A DNA stretch of 25,494 nucleotides from Funneliformis mosseae (lineage: Eukaryota; Glomeromycota; Glomeromycetes; Glomerales; Glomeraceae), in assembly GCA_910592005.1 (NCBI GenBank), contig CAJVPP010000847.1, forward strand, positions 1 through 25,494, read 5' to 3'. The notes under the pieces were generated by a model. The model saw nothing but the letters and a program-made list of their open reading frames with translations, did no database searches and was not told the origin of the DNA. Within the stretch, counting starts at the first letter, position 1. Each line of letters starts with the position of its first letter. The position numbers and the translations under genes were made by a program. This document shows, piece by piece, positions 8,867 to 19,700 of this stretch.

Positions 8867-11619
8867 TATGAAATTGATTCAGACTTAAAAGAGAATACGC
8901 CTAATAAAGAACTTAACTTAGATAAAAAAAATAGCAAACTTCCAGAAAAATCAAATTCTATTTTAAGCTCACTAGACGAAAATGATAAAAAAATAAAAAT
9001 GCTGTATGTGATTATTTTGATAAATTTGTAGATAATAAAGATGTTATATAGGTAAAGTGTTAATATTACTTATAAAAGATAATACAAGTATTTTTGTATA
9101 GAAAGTGAACAATTTTGTTTACATTTCTACTTGGATAGGAATAAATTTAAAACGTATTTTTTTTTTTTAAAAAAAATCTATTTTTATTAGAGGTGGTAAA
9201 TATAATATAAGCAGTAAAAATTTAACTGGTAACTTAAATTATCATTTTAAGTCACATTCAGAGAAAATTAATTCTAAAATTATGAAACAAGCAGAACTCA
9301 TGAAAAAATTTCTACAGTCAGATGATAAAATAGTGAGTATAATTTATTTTATTTTTACTTTACCTTAAAGTAGTAAATTATTTAATTATTATATTCATTC
9401 TATTTAAACATTTTCTAATAAAATTTTTTGAAAAAAACTTGCTAAATAGGTCATTACTGATGATCAACCATTCACTGTTATTAAATCACCTGAATTTTAT
9501 ACTTTAATAAAACTTTGCAATCTAATAGCATATATTCCATCAGTAAACACAGTGAGAAATGATATTATTAAGTTATATAATAATTATAAAATAAATTTGC
9601 AAAATATATTACAGGTTAGTAAAATAAATTATAATATTTACAAATTATAATTATCATTTAATTAAACTAATTTACCATTAATTAAAGAACAATCTAAAGA
9701 AAATAAGCTTTACGTTAGATGAGTAGATATTACTTAATATATTAGATTTCTTGGTATAATAGTCCATTATATTGATTCTAAAAAATGTTATTGTAGATTT
9801 TATTTAACTTGCAGGATCCTATTCAGGTAAAATTTAGCATAAGAATTTGTGAAATTCCTTTAGGATAAAATAATATTAACTAAGGTAAACGATAAGTTTA
9901 TTTTATTTTATATAATAAATTTAATAAGTTAATTACTTATTATTAGATTCTTAGAATCACAACTAATAATGCTACGAATAATAACACTTTCTTAAGGACT
10001 CTTAAACAAATTTGCAATAAAAATTGAATTGATTTTTATTACTAATAAAATCATATCAGATATATCGCTTATATTATAAATCTCACAGTTTAAGAAATAT
10101 TAAATCATATTAAAGCTGAAAACTCAAAGAATGAAAATTTGATTTTAGAAAAACTTGAAAAGAAAAATGTCCATTTATATAGAACGATATTTAAGGTAAA
10201 CTCATAAAATATAGATTATGTGAATATAATTATTTATTAAAAAATATGTTATATGTATTTACAATAAACTCAAAATATTAATAATATTTTAGCTAAGAAG
10301 ACTAATTGTAAAGATCTGAGCCTCTTCATAATGCAAAGTAAGATTTTTCAGTCAATGTGATTTTTATCAAGACATTAAAAATCTAAGCCTTATTTTAGAT
10401 GTTAAGATGAGATGAAACTCTATATATTTAATATTAAAACGTATACTTGAACTTCAAAAGGTAATATTTATTAAAAATTTAGAAATAAATTATAAAATTA
10501 TTTATTATATTTATAATTATATTTAGCCTCTTAATGATATAACAATGATCAAACAGAAATTAAAAATTTTTAAATTTTGATAGAGGAATAGAATCATATA
10601 GAAGAATTATGTCGTATATTTGAGATGAAGGTTTTTTTTATTAAATTTTATTGCATTTCAAACTCAAATCATTTCTAAGTACAATTCTATATATAATTTA
10701 GATTTTTTATAGAACAACTGAAGAAATATCAAAATCACAATATATTATACTTTTTTCTTCAATTTTTATATATAACATTTTACTAAATCATTTAGAAAAA
10801 TTTCTTGATAATGAAAATAGAAAGTATTATATAATTCCTAAAATAAGGATTGCTATAGCAAAAGGATACAAAAAGCTTAAGAATTATTACTCTAAAACAG
10901 ATCAATTAATTATCTATCCAATTGTAACAAGTATTAAATATTTAATTAAATTTTTTTTGTTAAAAATTTATTTAATCTCTAATAATATATTTATTATATT
11001 ATTTTTAGTTCTTGATCCTCAAATAAAATTAAAGTACTATTCAATGAGAACAAGAGTTTATCAATGATGCATTAAAAATTATTAGTAATACATACAATAA
11101 GTATTACTAAGATAATTTTTTAATTACTAATAATCCAGCTCAAGATCAAAATAAAAGCAATTTTTTAGCTTGTTTAAAATAAGTAATGATTTTTCTAATG
11201 AAGATGAACTAAAGAAATATCTTCGAAAACCTGTGATTAATTTTAAAACTAATTCACTACAATAGTGAAAAGTAAGTAAATTTATAACATGTAGCAATTT
11301 TTTTATGATATATAATTTAACTAATATAACTATGTGTATTACAGACACACAAAGTTATTTATCCACATCTTGCAACTATAGTTCAGGATTTTTTAGCAAT
11401 TTCAGATAAATACAATAATAAAAACTTATAAATTTTATTTAATATTTTTTCTTTATTGATAAAACTAACATATAGTTTTCAATTTTAGGAATCAGTATAC
11501 CTGTTAAGCAGATATTTTCTAGTAAGACTGACCTGTTAGCAAAAAAATATTATAATTTAAAAAATAAAGCAACCCAAGTGTGTATGTACTTTAAGAGCTA
11601 ATTAAAATACTTTCAATAA
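8867..11619 (+). pseudogene. hAT transposase with BED zinc finger, degraded multi-exon gene
   Basis: Exon pieces read in order on the plus strand. First comes a polar N-terminus, YEIDSDLKENTPNKELNLDK, then NAVCDYFDKFVDNKDVI ending at a GTAAAG donor (9052). The BED finger tail is NLTGNLNYHFKSHSEK (about 9220-9280) before GTGAGT at 9333. The next exon, 9450-9614, reads ITDDQPFTVIKSPEFYTLIK, IPSVNTVRNDIIKLYNNY and so on. Then ISFTLDE, LGIIVHYID, ITTNNATNNNTF, and a decayed 'RCxAHxINL' block (RYIAYIINL, near 10070) follow. Later come LDPQIKLKYY (about 11010), YLRKPVINFKTNSLQ, and the C-terminal dimerisation block YPHLATIVQDFLAIS / ISIPVKQIFSSKTDL. The finger's cysteine pair is not readable. At least eight stops, mostly at expected Trp, Gln or Arg positions, and several shifts rule out function. 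Confidence 0.85.
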
Positions 11620-11769
11620 GTTAATTATAGTTAATTTAATGAAATTTTAATATAATTAGTATTGTTTATTTACTTTAATAAAGTAATTCATCTATTTGAA
11701 ATTTTTTAGATATATTTTCTATTAATAAATGCCAAATAATTGAAGAAAAAATTAGTATATAAGTTAACA

Positions 11770-12535
11770 ATTACTTACTTTTTTCCTTTTTATAGTACTG
11801 AATTATTCTACAAGGTAAGTATAAAAAAATTCAAAAAAAAATTTAATTAAAAAATTATTTTATTAGGATTTACCTCATCCAAAGATTTTATGGTTAGAGA
11901 TACCAGATCTATCTATAAGTTAATGTTAGTATTTTTTTAAAAAATAAAAAAAATTTAATTCATTTATTGCATTAGGACTTATCTCCAATCCAAAAATTTC
12001 ATGGTTAGAGATTTCAGATTGATATATAAGATAAGTTAATGTAAATATTTCTTGTTAAATTAAAAAAATTAAAACTATTTTATTAAGACTTACCTACAAT
12101 CAAAGATTTCATGATTTAAAAGGTTTCAGAAGCCTTAGATCGATCAAATCAAAGGCATGTCCTATAGAGAAAAGGTAAATATTAGTTTATTTTTAATTAA
12201 TTAAAAAAATTAAATAATTACTTACCTCTTTCTTTTTTTGTAAATATCAGAAATCTAGTTTAATCAGTTCAGAGATGAGTCTTATGAAAGAAAAAGTAAA
12301 TTAATTAATATATATTTTTTTAATTAAATAAATTAAAAAATACTTATCTTTATCCTTTTTGCAGATACTAGAAGTCTTAGATCAATCAGATCAAAGGTGT
12401 GTCCTATAGGGAAAGGTAAATATTAATTTATTTTTAATTAATTAAAAAATTAAATAATTACTTACCTTTTTCTCTTTTTATAAGTATCAAAAATCTGGTT
12501 CAATCAGTTTGAAGATAAATCTATTCTAATTGATT
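11770..12535 (+). repeat. Tandem array of ~110-130-bp exon-like units inside the hAT element
   Basis: Anchor words of the form (C/T)TTA(C/T)(C/T)T recur at about 11774, 11869, 11978, 12089, 12221, 12343 and 12461, spaced 95-132 bp. Around them units share more. Copies near 11880, 11990 and 12100 share 'CCAAAGATTTCATGGTTAGAGA'-type sequence in diverged form. Copies at about 12126 and 12369 share AGAAGYCTTAGATC and GTCCTATAG with a 243-bp spacing, that is, two basic units. Many units have a pyrimidine run ending in TAG or GCAG before a 40-70-bp core and a GTAAAT or GTAAGT after it, like a small exon. The array sits between the transposase end and the right terminus. Confidence 0.65.
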
Positions 12536-12960
12536 TTTAAAGTTTATAAATTAGTAATTCATACAAGTTTTTAAAAGAAAAGGTTTACTTTTTTAAAATA
12601 AAGTGTTTTAAAGGATTTTTTCATTTTTTGACAAATAAAAAAAAATAAAATAAAAATGATTTTAAATGATAACAAATAACTTCATATAATCTTAAATGAC
12701 ATCATTTTTATTATAAAATAATTATATCGTATTTCCTAAAAAATCATATGATTTTAAAATAGCCAATCAAAATTGATTGTTAAAACTAATTATTAATATT
12801 ATAATAAATATATCCCAAAATCTCTGAAACATATTTTAGGTTATAGTTAAAATGTTATTTTATCTTTGAAACTACCAAAATTAATTTTAGAGTTCTAAAG
12901 TTTCAAGGATTTATAGTTTTGACTGATAGCTTTAAAATATACAATTATTTTTTTGACTTT
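12536..12960. other. A+T-rich interior of the hAT element, no gene seen
   Basis: Sequence between the internal tandem array and the CTGAT-rich subterminal zone. No coding piece or repeat recognised. Confidence 0.4.
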
Positions 12961-13178
12961 TAAATTGAATCAGATCAGGTACTAAATCTGACCTAAAATA
13001 AAGATTTTATCTACAAGTTAGATTGGATATCTGACTTGATTTGCTAAAACATTTGACACACAGATTAGATCAGATTAAGTATATATATATATCAGATAGC
13101 TTTTAATCCAATCTGAAAAAATATGATGAGTCAGGTCAAGTTAATTATTTAACCTAACCTGATCTATTCAGAGTTCTA

Positions 13179-13186
13179 GTCTTTAT
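13179..13186 (+). repeat. hAT target-site duplication, right copy
   Basis: GTCTTTAT directly after the element's last base; partner of 8603-8610 (7 of 8 identical). Confidence 0.8.
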
Positions 13187-13560
13187 TTAGCTAATCTGAA
13201 TTTAATTAAAAATTAATTATATTAAGGTTAATTTAGTATTCATAAAGTAATTTATATTTTTCTTAATATTAATTATAATTAAATTTACTTTTTTCTATTT
13301 AAAATAAAATTTTAACATTTTAATTCAAAAAAATCAACTTTTAAAATCTAAATAAAGTTATTTAGCAGATCTGATTTTAATTAAAAATTAATTTTTATCT
13401 AGATTAATTTGATATTCATAAAGTAAATCAAATATTTTTTAATACTAATAATAACTAAATTTACTTATTTACTATTTTAATTTTAATTAATAATTTTGAT
13501 ATTTTAGTTTAAGAAAATAAGCTTTTAAAACTTAAATAAAGTTGTTTGAATTTAGTCAAG
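13187..13560 (+). repeat. Tandem array of ~175-bp units, right part
   Basis: Continues the array found at 8240-8602. Anchors TATTTAGC at about 13184-13191 and 13360-13367 and GTTGTTTGAATTTAG near 13540 are 176-181 bp apart. Each of the first two is followed by TTAAAAATTAATT, ATTCATAAAGTAA and AAATTTACTT in the same order. Homology is lost after about 13560. Confidence 0.65.
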
Positions 13561-13596
13561 TATTAAATTTTATTAAATTAGTTTAACATTTAGTGT

Positions 13597-14175
13597 TAAA
13601 TTAGTTTTAGTAAAATTAGTCTTAAACTGGTTAATGTGACTGATTTTTATGATTTTTAATTCATATTCTGAGAATTAGTTCAGACTAACCTTTTATTATT
13701 TATAGCATATTATTATAAATTAAGATTAATTTTATAAAATACTAAATAAATTATATAAATTATTTATTTATAAAATAAAAGTTAAATCACTCAGTTTTTA
13801 TTTTTCTTATAAAACTATCCAATTAATCCAATTCATAAGTAATGTATAATTATTTTATTATTATACTTTTTATTTATTAAATTTATTCAATTATTTATTA
13901 AATTAATTATTTTATATGTATATTTTTTCTAATATATTTTAAATAAATCTTTAGATCAGTTTTATAAATCAAGAAAAAAACAAACTTTGAACTGGATTAA
14001 AGCCTAAGCCTGAATAAATATTAGTTTAAAAAGCGGAGATTGTGAATTAGCCTATTACTGCCAAACTAAGCAACTTACTTCAGAAGTAGTTAAAGATAAT
14101 TTAGAGCAAATTAATAGAATTGAATAATTAATATAAAACTAGTTTTAGAATTGGTTTTAAACTGACTTATAATTA
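13597..14175. repeat. Diverged direct-repeat pair flanking ~500 bp
   Basis: TTAGTTTTAGTAAAATTAGT followed by CTTAAACTG (13611-13629) and CTAGTTTTAGAATTGGTTTT followed by AAACTG (14139-14164) are similar and in the same orientation. Between them lies mostly A+T-rich sequence, plus an island at 13990-14130 with no recognised gene. This may be a small non-autonomous element or decayed terminal repeats; no target duplication was identified. Confidence 0.25.
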
Positions 14176-14544
14176 GTTTAGTTTAAAGAAAAATAAAAAC
14201 TTAGTCTTTTTAGACAAATCTAATCCTATTAATATAAGTTTTAATTAAAATTATATGAACACTTTTCAAATAAAAAATATTATATAAAAAATATATATTA
14301 AAAATAAAATAAAGATAAATTATATATTTTATTATTATTTTTTAATTTTTACAAAATAATTCTGATACTAATATTTAATTTTATTATCATTTATAGTAAT
14401 AATCACTTTGATTTTTTATGGTTATTATTGATCAATTTTTATAATATTCTAAAATAAATATTCTTTTAAGTATTTTTAACATATATTTTAAGGTCTTAAA
14501 TATTAAATAGTAGGAGAATATAATATCAAACTATTATCTTTATT

Positions 14545-15240
14545 TCTATTTAAAGTTTTTTATTAGATTCAAGTTCAGATTCTAAGTAGGTTATAGAAGT
14601 ATCACAATTTTAGCATTTTTATAAATAGCATTAATAACTTTTGAATAATGTAGTATAGTATTATTTTTTTAAAAAGTTCTATTATTATGAGAAAAATATT
14701 ATTATAAAATAGAAATAACAAATTTTTGAATAGTTTTAACATATATTTCAGTATTAAAACCTTTTAAAAAAACAATTAGTCTAATTTTATTTAAAAAATA
14801 ACCTCAAAACATTTTGTTAAAATTGTGTTTACAGTAACTGTAATATAATCAGAATTCAATTTTTTTTCTAATTTATATAATATTTTTTTTTTAATATATC
14901 TATTAAAATTATATAAAAATACTTATCTGATAAAAACACTTTTCTCTTTTATCTTACTATTTATTTTTTATATACATAGGGTTATTCAAGATGAGGTTGA
15001 TAATATGCTTTTGTTATTATAAAATATACAAACACTAAGTCTAACTTTTTAAGATTATAATATATAATAATTGTAGAAATAAATATATTTATATGAGTTG
15101 TCTAAACTGTTACAAGTTTTGTTAAACAAAACCAAAGATTTTTAGCATTTTCTTAAATAAAAGTTTAAGCTCTTATCAAGTTAGTTATTAAGAAGTGGTA
15201 GATAGCTAACTCATTTTTTAATATAAAAGAGCTAATTTTA
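14545..15240 (-). pseudogene. Tc1/mariner-like transposase relic
   Basis: Minus-strand fragments appear in family order. Helix-turn-helix-like NLKKLDLVFVYFIITKAYYQ then PHLE (about 14985-15060) resembles the end of the Tc1 DNA-binding part. KLEKKLNSDYITVTVN and LTKCFEVIF (about 14800-14890) correspond to the usual 'ITPTVKHGG..MVWGCF' block. LIVFLKGFNTEIYVKTIQKF (about 14700-14780) comes next, then HYSKVINAIYKNAKIVILL and NLNLNLIKNF (about 14555-14670), equivalent to 'HxSK...LP.YSPDLNPIE'. Stops and shifts are frequent and both a clear first catalytic block and the last acid are missing or changed. No inverted ends were found, so element limits are unknown. It is a different, more decayed lineage than the element at 1787-3044. 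Confidence 0.5.
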
Positions 15241-18200
15241 TGAAAGTATTTTAATATATTATAAATAATCATTTTACTAAACTCTAATTATTTAGTAATA
15301 GTATAATCAAATTGTTTATAATTTTTATCATAGATAATAACATTACAGATTTTTAAAGTAAATAACTTTATAGTTTTATAAAATTTTAATTAAAATGAAA
15401 ATACTAAAAAACTTTATATATTTTTTTATCACATTAATAAATAAAAAAATCATATGATAAATATATCATATGATTATATGATAATCAGTATAATTTTAAT
15501 AAAAAAATATCTGTATAATTTTAATCAGAACCTATATTTGAGAACTTTTTCAGCAAAAAGAGGGCTCAGCAAAAATTTTGTTTTTGAATTTTTTTTTAAT
15601 TACATATTAATTAATCTAATCTTTTAGAAAAAAAAATTTTTTTTTATATATAATATATTAAAAAAATATAATATTTTATAAATTATAATTTTTGTATTTT
15701 TCTTTTATTCTATTTAATAAATGATATAAATCTGTTAAAGAAAAACTAATGCTTTTAATAAATTTCTTGCAAAATTTTACCCTACTTTGCAAAAAATTGA
15801 TTTAAAAATCTTTAAAAATAACAGAATAATTATAATTTACTAAATTAATCAATAATATTAAATTGCAATTTTTTTAAAATCACATAATTATTTGAACCTT
15901 TCTTTACTGAGAGATTCCCATTTGTAAAGTAATTTATATTTTTTATAATTTTAATAATATACAAATTTTATTAAATTAAATAAAATATAATTTATATTAT
16001 TAATTAAATTTTAATTGATTTTATAATATTTATATATTAAATTAAGATAAATTTTAAGCTAATTTATAATTAAATTTATTCTTAAATTATTTTATCTAAT
16101 TAAAATTAATCAATACTGATTATTTTGATCAGTAAATAAATAATTTAATTATAAATAGTAAAAATAACTATATGATTTTTAATTGATTTTAACTAGTAAA
16201 AATAAATATATAATATAATAATAAGATTTTTATAATTAAATCAACTAAAGTTTAAATAAATTTCTAAATATTTAATTTTAATTATTATATTATATAAATA
16301 TTATACATATATTTTACTTAAAAAATATTCTAAAAATAATTTTTTATAAGAAATACAAAAACAAATTTAACCATAAAAAATATTTATAAAATAAATTGTA
16401 TATTCTAAAAAAAAAATAGTAAATTTTTTATTAATTTAAGAAATAAATATTTTTTCAAATCATTTTTAATTAGATCTATTTTTATTAAATTTATAAAAAA
16501 TAAGTTTTTAAATTAAAAATATACTATTTTTCTTTTCTTTAAAATTATTAATTAATTTATTACTAAATTAATATAATAAAAAGTAAATAAAAAATAGATA
16601 TTTTTTAATTTTTATTAAGCTAATTTAAATTAGTCTAATGTAAAAGCTTATAAATTAATTTTTTATTAATAAACTTTTGATTTTAAATTTTATCTTATAC
16701 ATATTTAAATAATTTACAAATGCTCTAAGTCTTATCTAATATTTTATATTAGATAAACTTTTAAATTTTCATTGATATAAAATTATTAAAATACGTAATT
16801 TAAAATTTTCAAATACTTTATTCATTATAAATTATATTTAATATAAAATATTTAGATTTAATAATAAATAAACTAAATCTAAAAGATTTTATATAAAAAA
16901 TTATTTAATCTATTAAAAAAGTAATTAAAAAAATTTAATTAAAAAATATTAGATTATTTTATTTATTATTTAATAATTATAAAATTTATCAAAATAAATA
17001 CTTATCTAAATCTATTTTAAATTAACTAAACTTTTAATTTTACTAATTATTTAAATAAAGTGTAAAAATTTATACTTTTATAAGTTAGTATAAAAATCTA
17101 ATAATCATATGAAATTTTCAGTTATCATATTATATTTACCTAATTAAATAAATTGATAATCAAAATCAGAATTTGTATTTATTAATTATAATATAAATTT
17201 AATGTTAAACTTCAAACTTATAATAGTTTTTATTTTTAGCTTTATATTAGAATTTAATGTTATACTATAAATTTCTTTAACTCAGATTAATTGTATACTT
17301 AAATTACTACTTAAGATTATTATTATTGTGACTAAAATATTAGAATTTGCCTAACTTTTAATTTTACTAAGTTTATATATTAAATTCAACAAATTTATCA
17401 AGTATAAAAGTTAAAAATAAAATTACAAATAACTTTAGTTAAAGAATTGATGATAAATTTAATTACAAATTTTATGTAAAGATCACATTTAACTATATAA
17501 AATATGAAGAGAAGAAAGTTATAAATTTTAATTGATTCTTTTATTATAATATTAAAATTTAACTGAAGTTGATATACTTGAGTTAATTTACAATAAAAGT
17601 AAAAAACCTTTTTATTTATACAAAATTCTTTGTTATAATTAACTAATTGCTATGCTATAAATTAATTAATTTAATAAATAATAAATTAAAAATAATATAA
17701 AGAAAAATAATAAAAATTAGAATATTAAAAATAAGTTTTAAATCAAATATTTTAAAATTACATTTAACTTACAAAATTAGAATTATTTATGATATTTATA
17801 AATCATCTATATTCTTAGTATTTGCAAAATTTACAAAATTTTGTATTAGAAGATAATTATATTGCATAATTTATATGACTTTAATCAATTACTCAGCTGA
17901 TAATATAATTTTATCATTTTTATAAGTTCAATATAATTTTACTTTTCTTTTGAATTTTATAAATTTATTAATATAATTTATTAAATTTAAATTATATCTT
18001 TTATTATTTAAATAATTTGTTAAACTTTTAGATTTATCTAATAATCTTATTTATTAATATTTTATATTTTAAAAATATTAACTAATCAAAAATTTTAGAA
18101 AACATCTTTAATTTGTCATATTTAATAAGCTATAATTTATTTTTAATATTTACTAATTTATTAAAAATATGATTATATTAAATCTATTTAAATATGAAAT

Positions 18201-19200
18201 TTAAATCATATAATATTAATTTATTTTTTTACAATATAAACATGATTTTTTTTAAAATTAGATTAATATTTAAATTAAATATTTTAAAATGTAAATTAAC
18301 AAATTTATATTGATATTCTTATAATTTTATATTATTATGTTATTATACTAAACATAAATTTTTTAAAAATATTTTTTAAACTAAAAAACAGTAATTATTC
18401 TAGTCTAAAGCATAATTCCAGATAAAATTTATAATAAAAATCATAATTTATTAATTTATAATAATTTTTTATTATGATTTTTTAGTATTCAATTTTTGTG
18501 AAATATGGGTAACATGACATTAGCAACATAAAATTCTATTAAGTAATCAATATACAGAATAGAATGACATTGCATTTAGTGTTTGATTATCCTTCGCTAT
18601 ACTTCAGTTAATAATAAATACTTAATCATTAATTCTTAATATTAATATTTCAAATTTCTATTTCAAGAATTAATAAAAAAATTTGTAATAAAAACATTTA
18701 TTATATAAAAAATGATATTATATGAAATTATAATAGAAATCCTTTATATTACATTTTTAATTAAAATATAAATCTAAATATATATATATTTTGATAAATT
18801 TTTATTATTAAAATAAGAAAAATTATATTTAATAATATATTAATTCTTATTTGTTTATATAAATTTGTAAATTTATATTTATTTATGCAAACTTATTTAC
18901 TTTGTATTTTAAGATTTTTCACTTTAATATTTTTATATTTATCATATTTTACAGTCTAAAGTATCAAGATTATATCAGTTTCTTATGTAAAATTACATTT
19001 TTTTATATACAGTATTAATTTAGTAATATATCTTATATTGATTAATATGTATATACAAAAAACTAATATACAGTATATATTCAAATATAATTAAAAAACA
19101 AAAAATAAATCAAATTTAATTTTATATTAATACTTATTTTATGAATCAAAAAAAGAAATCCAATTGTTACTAATAAGTATGATAAACCTTAGTTCTAGAT
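15241..19200. other. A+T-rich desert, no gene seen
   Basis: Nearly 4 kb dominated by A and T, with dense AATTAA/TTAATT words, no open frame of useful length and no transposase fragment I could recognise. Positions about 18490-18620 are more complex, with two similar words ATGACATTAGCA (18516) and ATGACATTGCAT (18564), but show no coding or inverted structure. Confidence 0.5.
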
Positions 19201-19700
19201 AATTTTTTTTAAAAAGAATTTATTAATTGTTTCAAATAACCTTGAAAATCAAGTCACGAGATACAGAAATCATATCGATATGGTATTACGAAATGAAGGA
19301 TGGGATGAAATTACAAAATGAAATAAATAGGAAATCATAAAATTTTTAAATTTAAATTCAAATCGATCTTGAAAATGGAAATAATTAATGTCTGAAAGGA
19401 ATTAATAAAACAATTGGATGGCTATTACAAGAACTCCACAACAAATATTAATAACGAAAGAGAAATGCAATGAGTTTAAATTTATTTTGTTATTATTTTA
19501 TGATATACTAATAAATTATAAAGAAAAAATAAATCCAACCCAATTGATTTCTATTATATTATTGCAATTTGATTTAAAATAATTTTTGTATTTTTTTTTT
19601 GAAATTAATTAATTATGAATAAGAAATCTATAATAATATTATTTTCTTCCTATAGACAATTATATAAAACTCGCAAAAAAAAATTAATAAAGTTTTAAAT
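19201..19700. other. 3' flank of the helicase gene
   Basis: Composition becomes more balanced from about 19230. A perfect 12-bp palindrome CATATCGATATG lies at 19271-19282. On the helicase strand an AATAAA (complement of 19481-19486) lies about 215 bp past the stop codon and could serve as a polyadenylation signal. No separate gene was recognised. Confidence 0.3.

Larger units (their letters stand above)
8611..13178 (+). mobile_element. hAT superfamily DNA transposon, decayed
   Basis: The 4568-bp element has short, diverged inverted ends: the left begins TAGAGTTTTGAATTT and the inverted right end reads TAGAACTCTGAATAG. It is flanked by a near-perfect 8-bp duplication. Both subterminal regions are crowded with CCTGAT and GATCTGATC-like words (8630-8740 and 12965-13170), a layout typical of hAT ends where transposase binds. 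Inside lie a multi-exon plus-strand transposase pseudogene (8867-11619) and a tandem array (about 11770-12530). The element interrupts a ~175-bp tandem array. Decay of the ends and of the gene indicates an old, inactive copy. Confidence 0.85.

Noticed and set aside
11127..11348. 73-codon minus-strand frame
   Set aside because: It lies opposite the C-terminal exons of the hAT transposase pseudogene, which match the hAT family on the plus strand.
11770..12535. CRISPR-like array
   Set aside because: Units are long (95-132 bp), diverged and without short identical repeats separated by unique spacers, and the host is eukaryotic.
14970..15580. Inverted ends for the second Tc1-like relic (AGGGTTATTCAAGATGAG at 14979; CAGCAAAAAGAGGGC near 15551)
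   Set aside because: No reverse-complement partners of either sequence were found around the relic.
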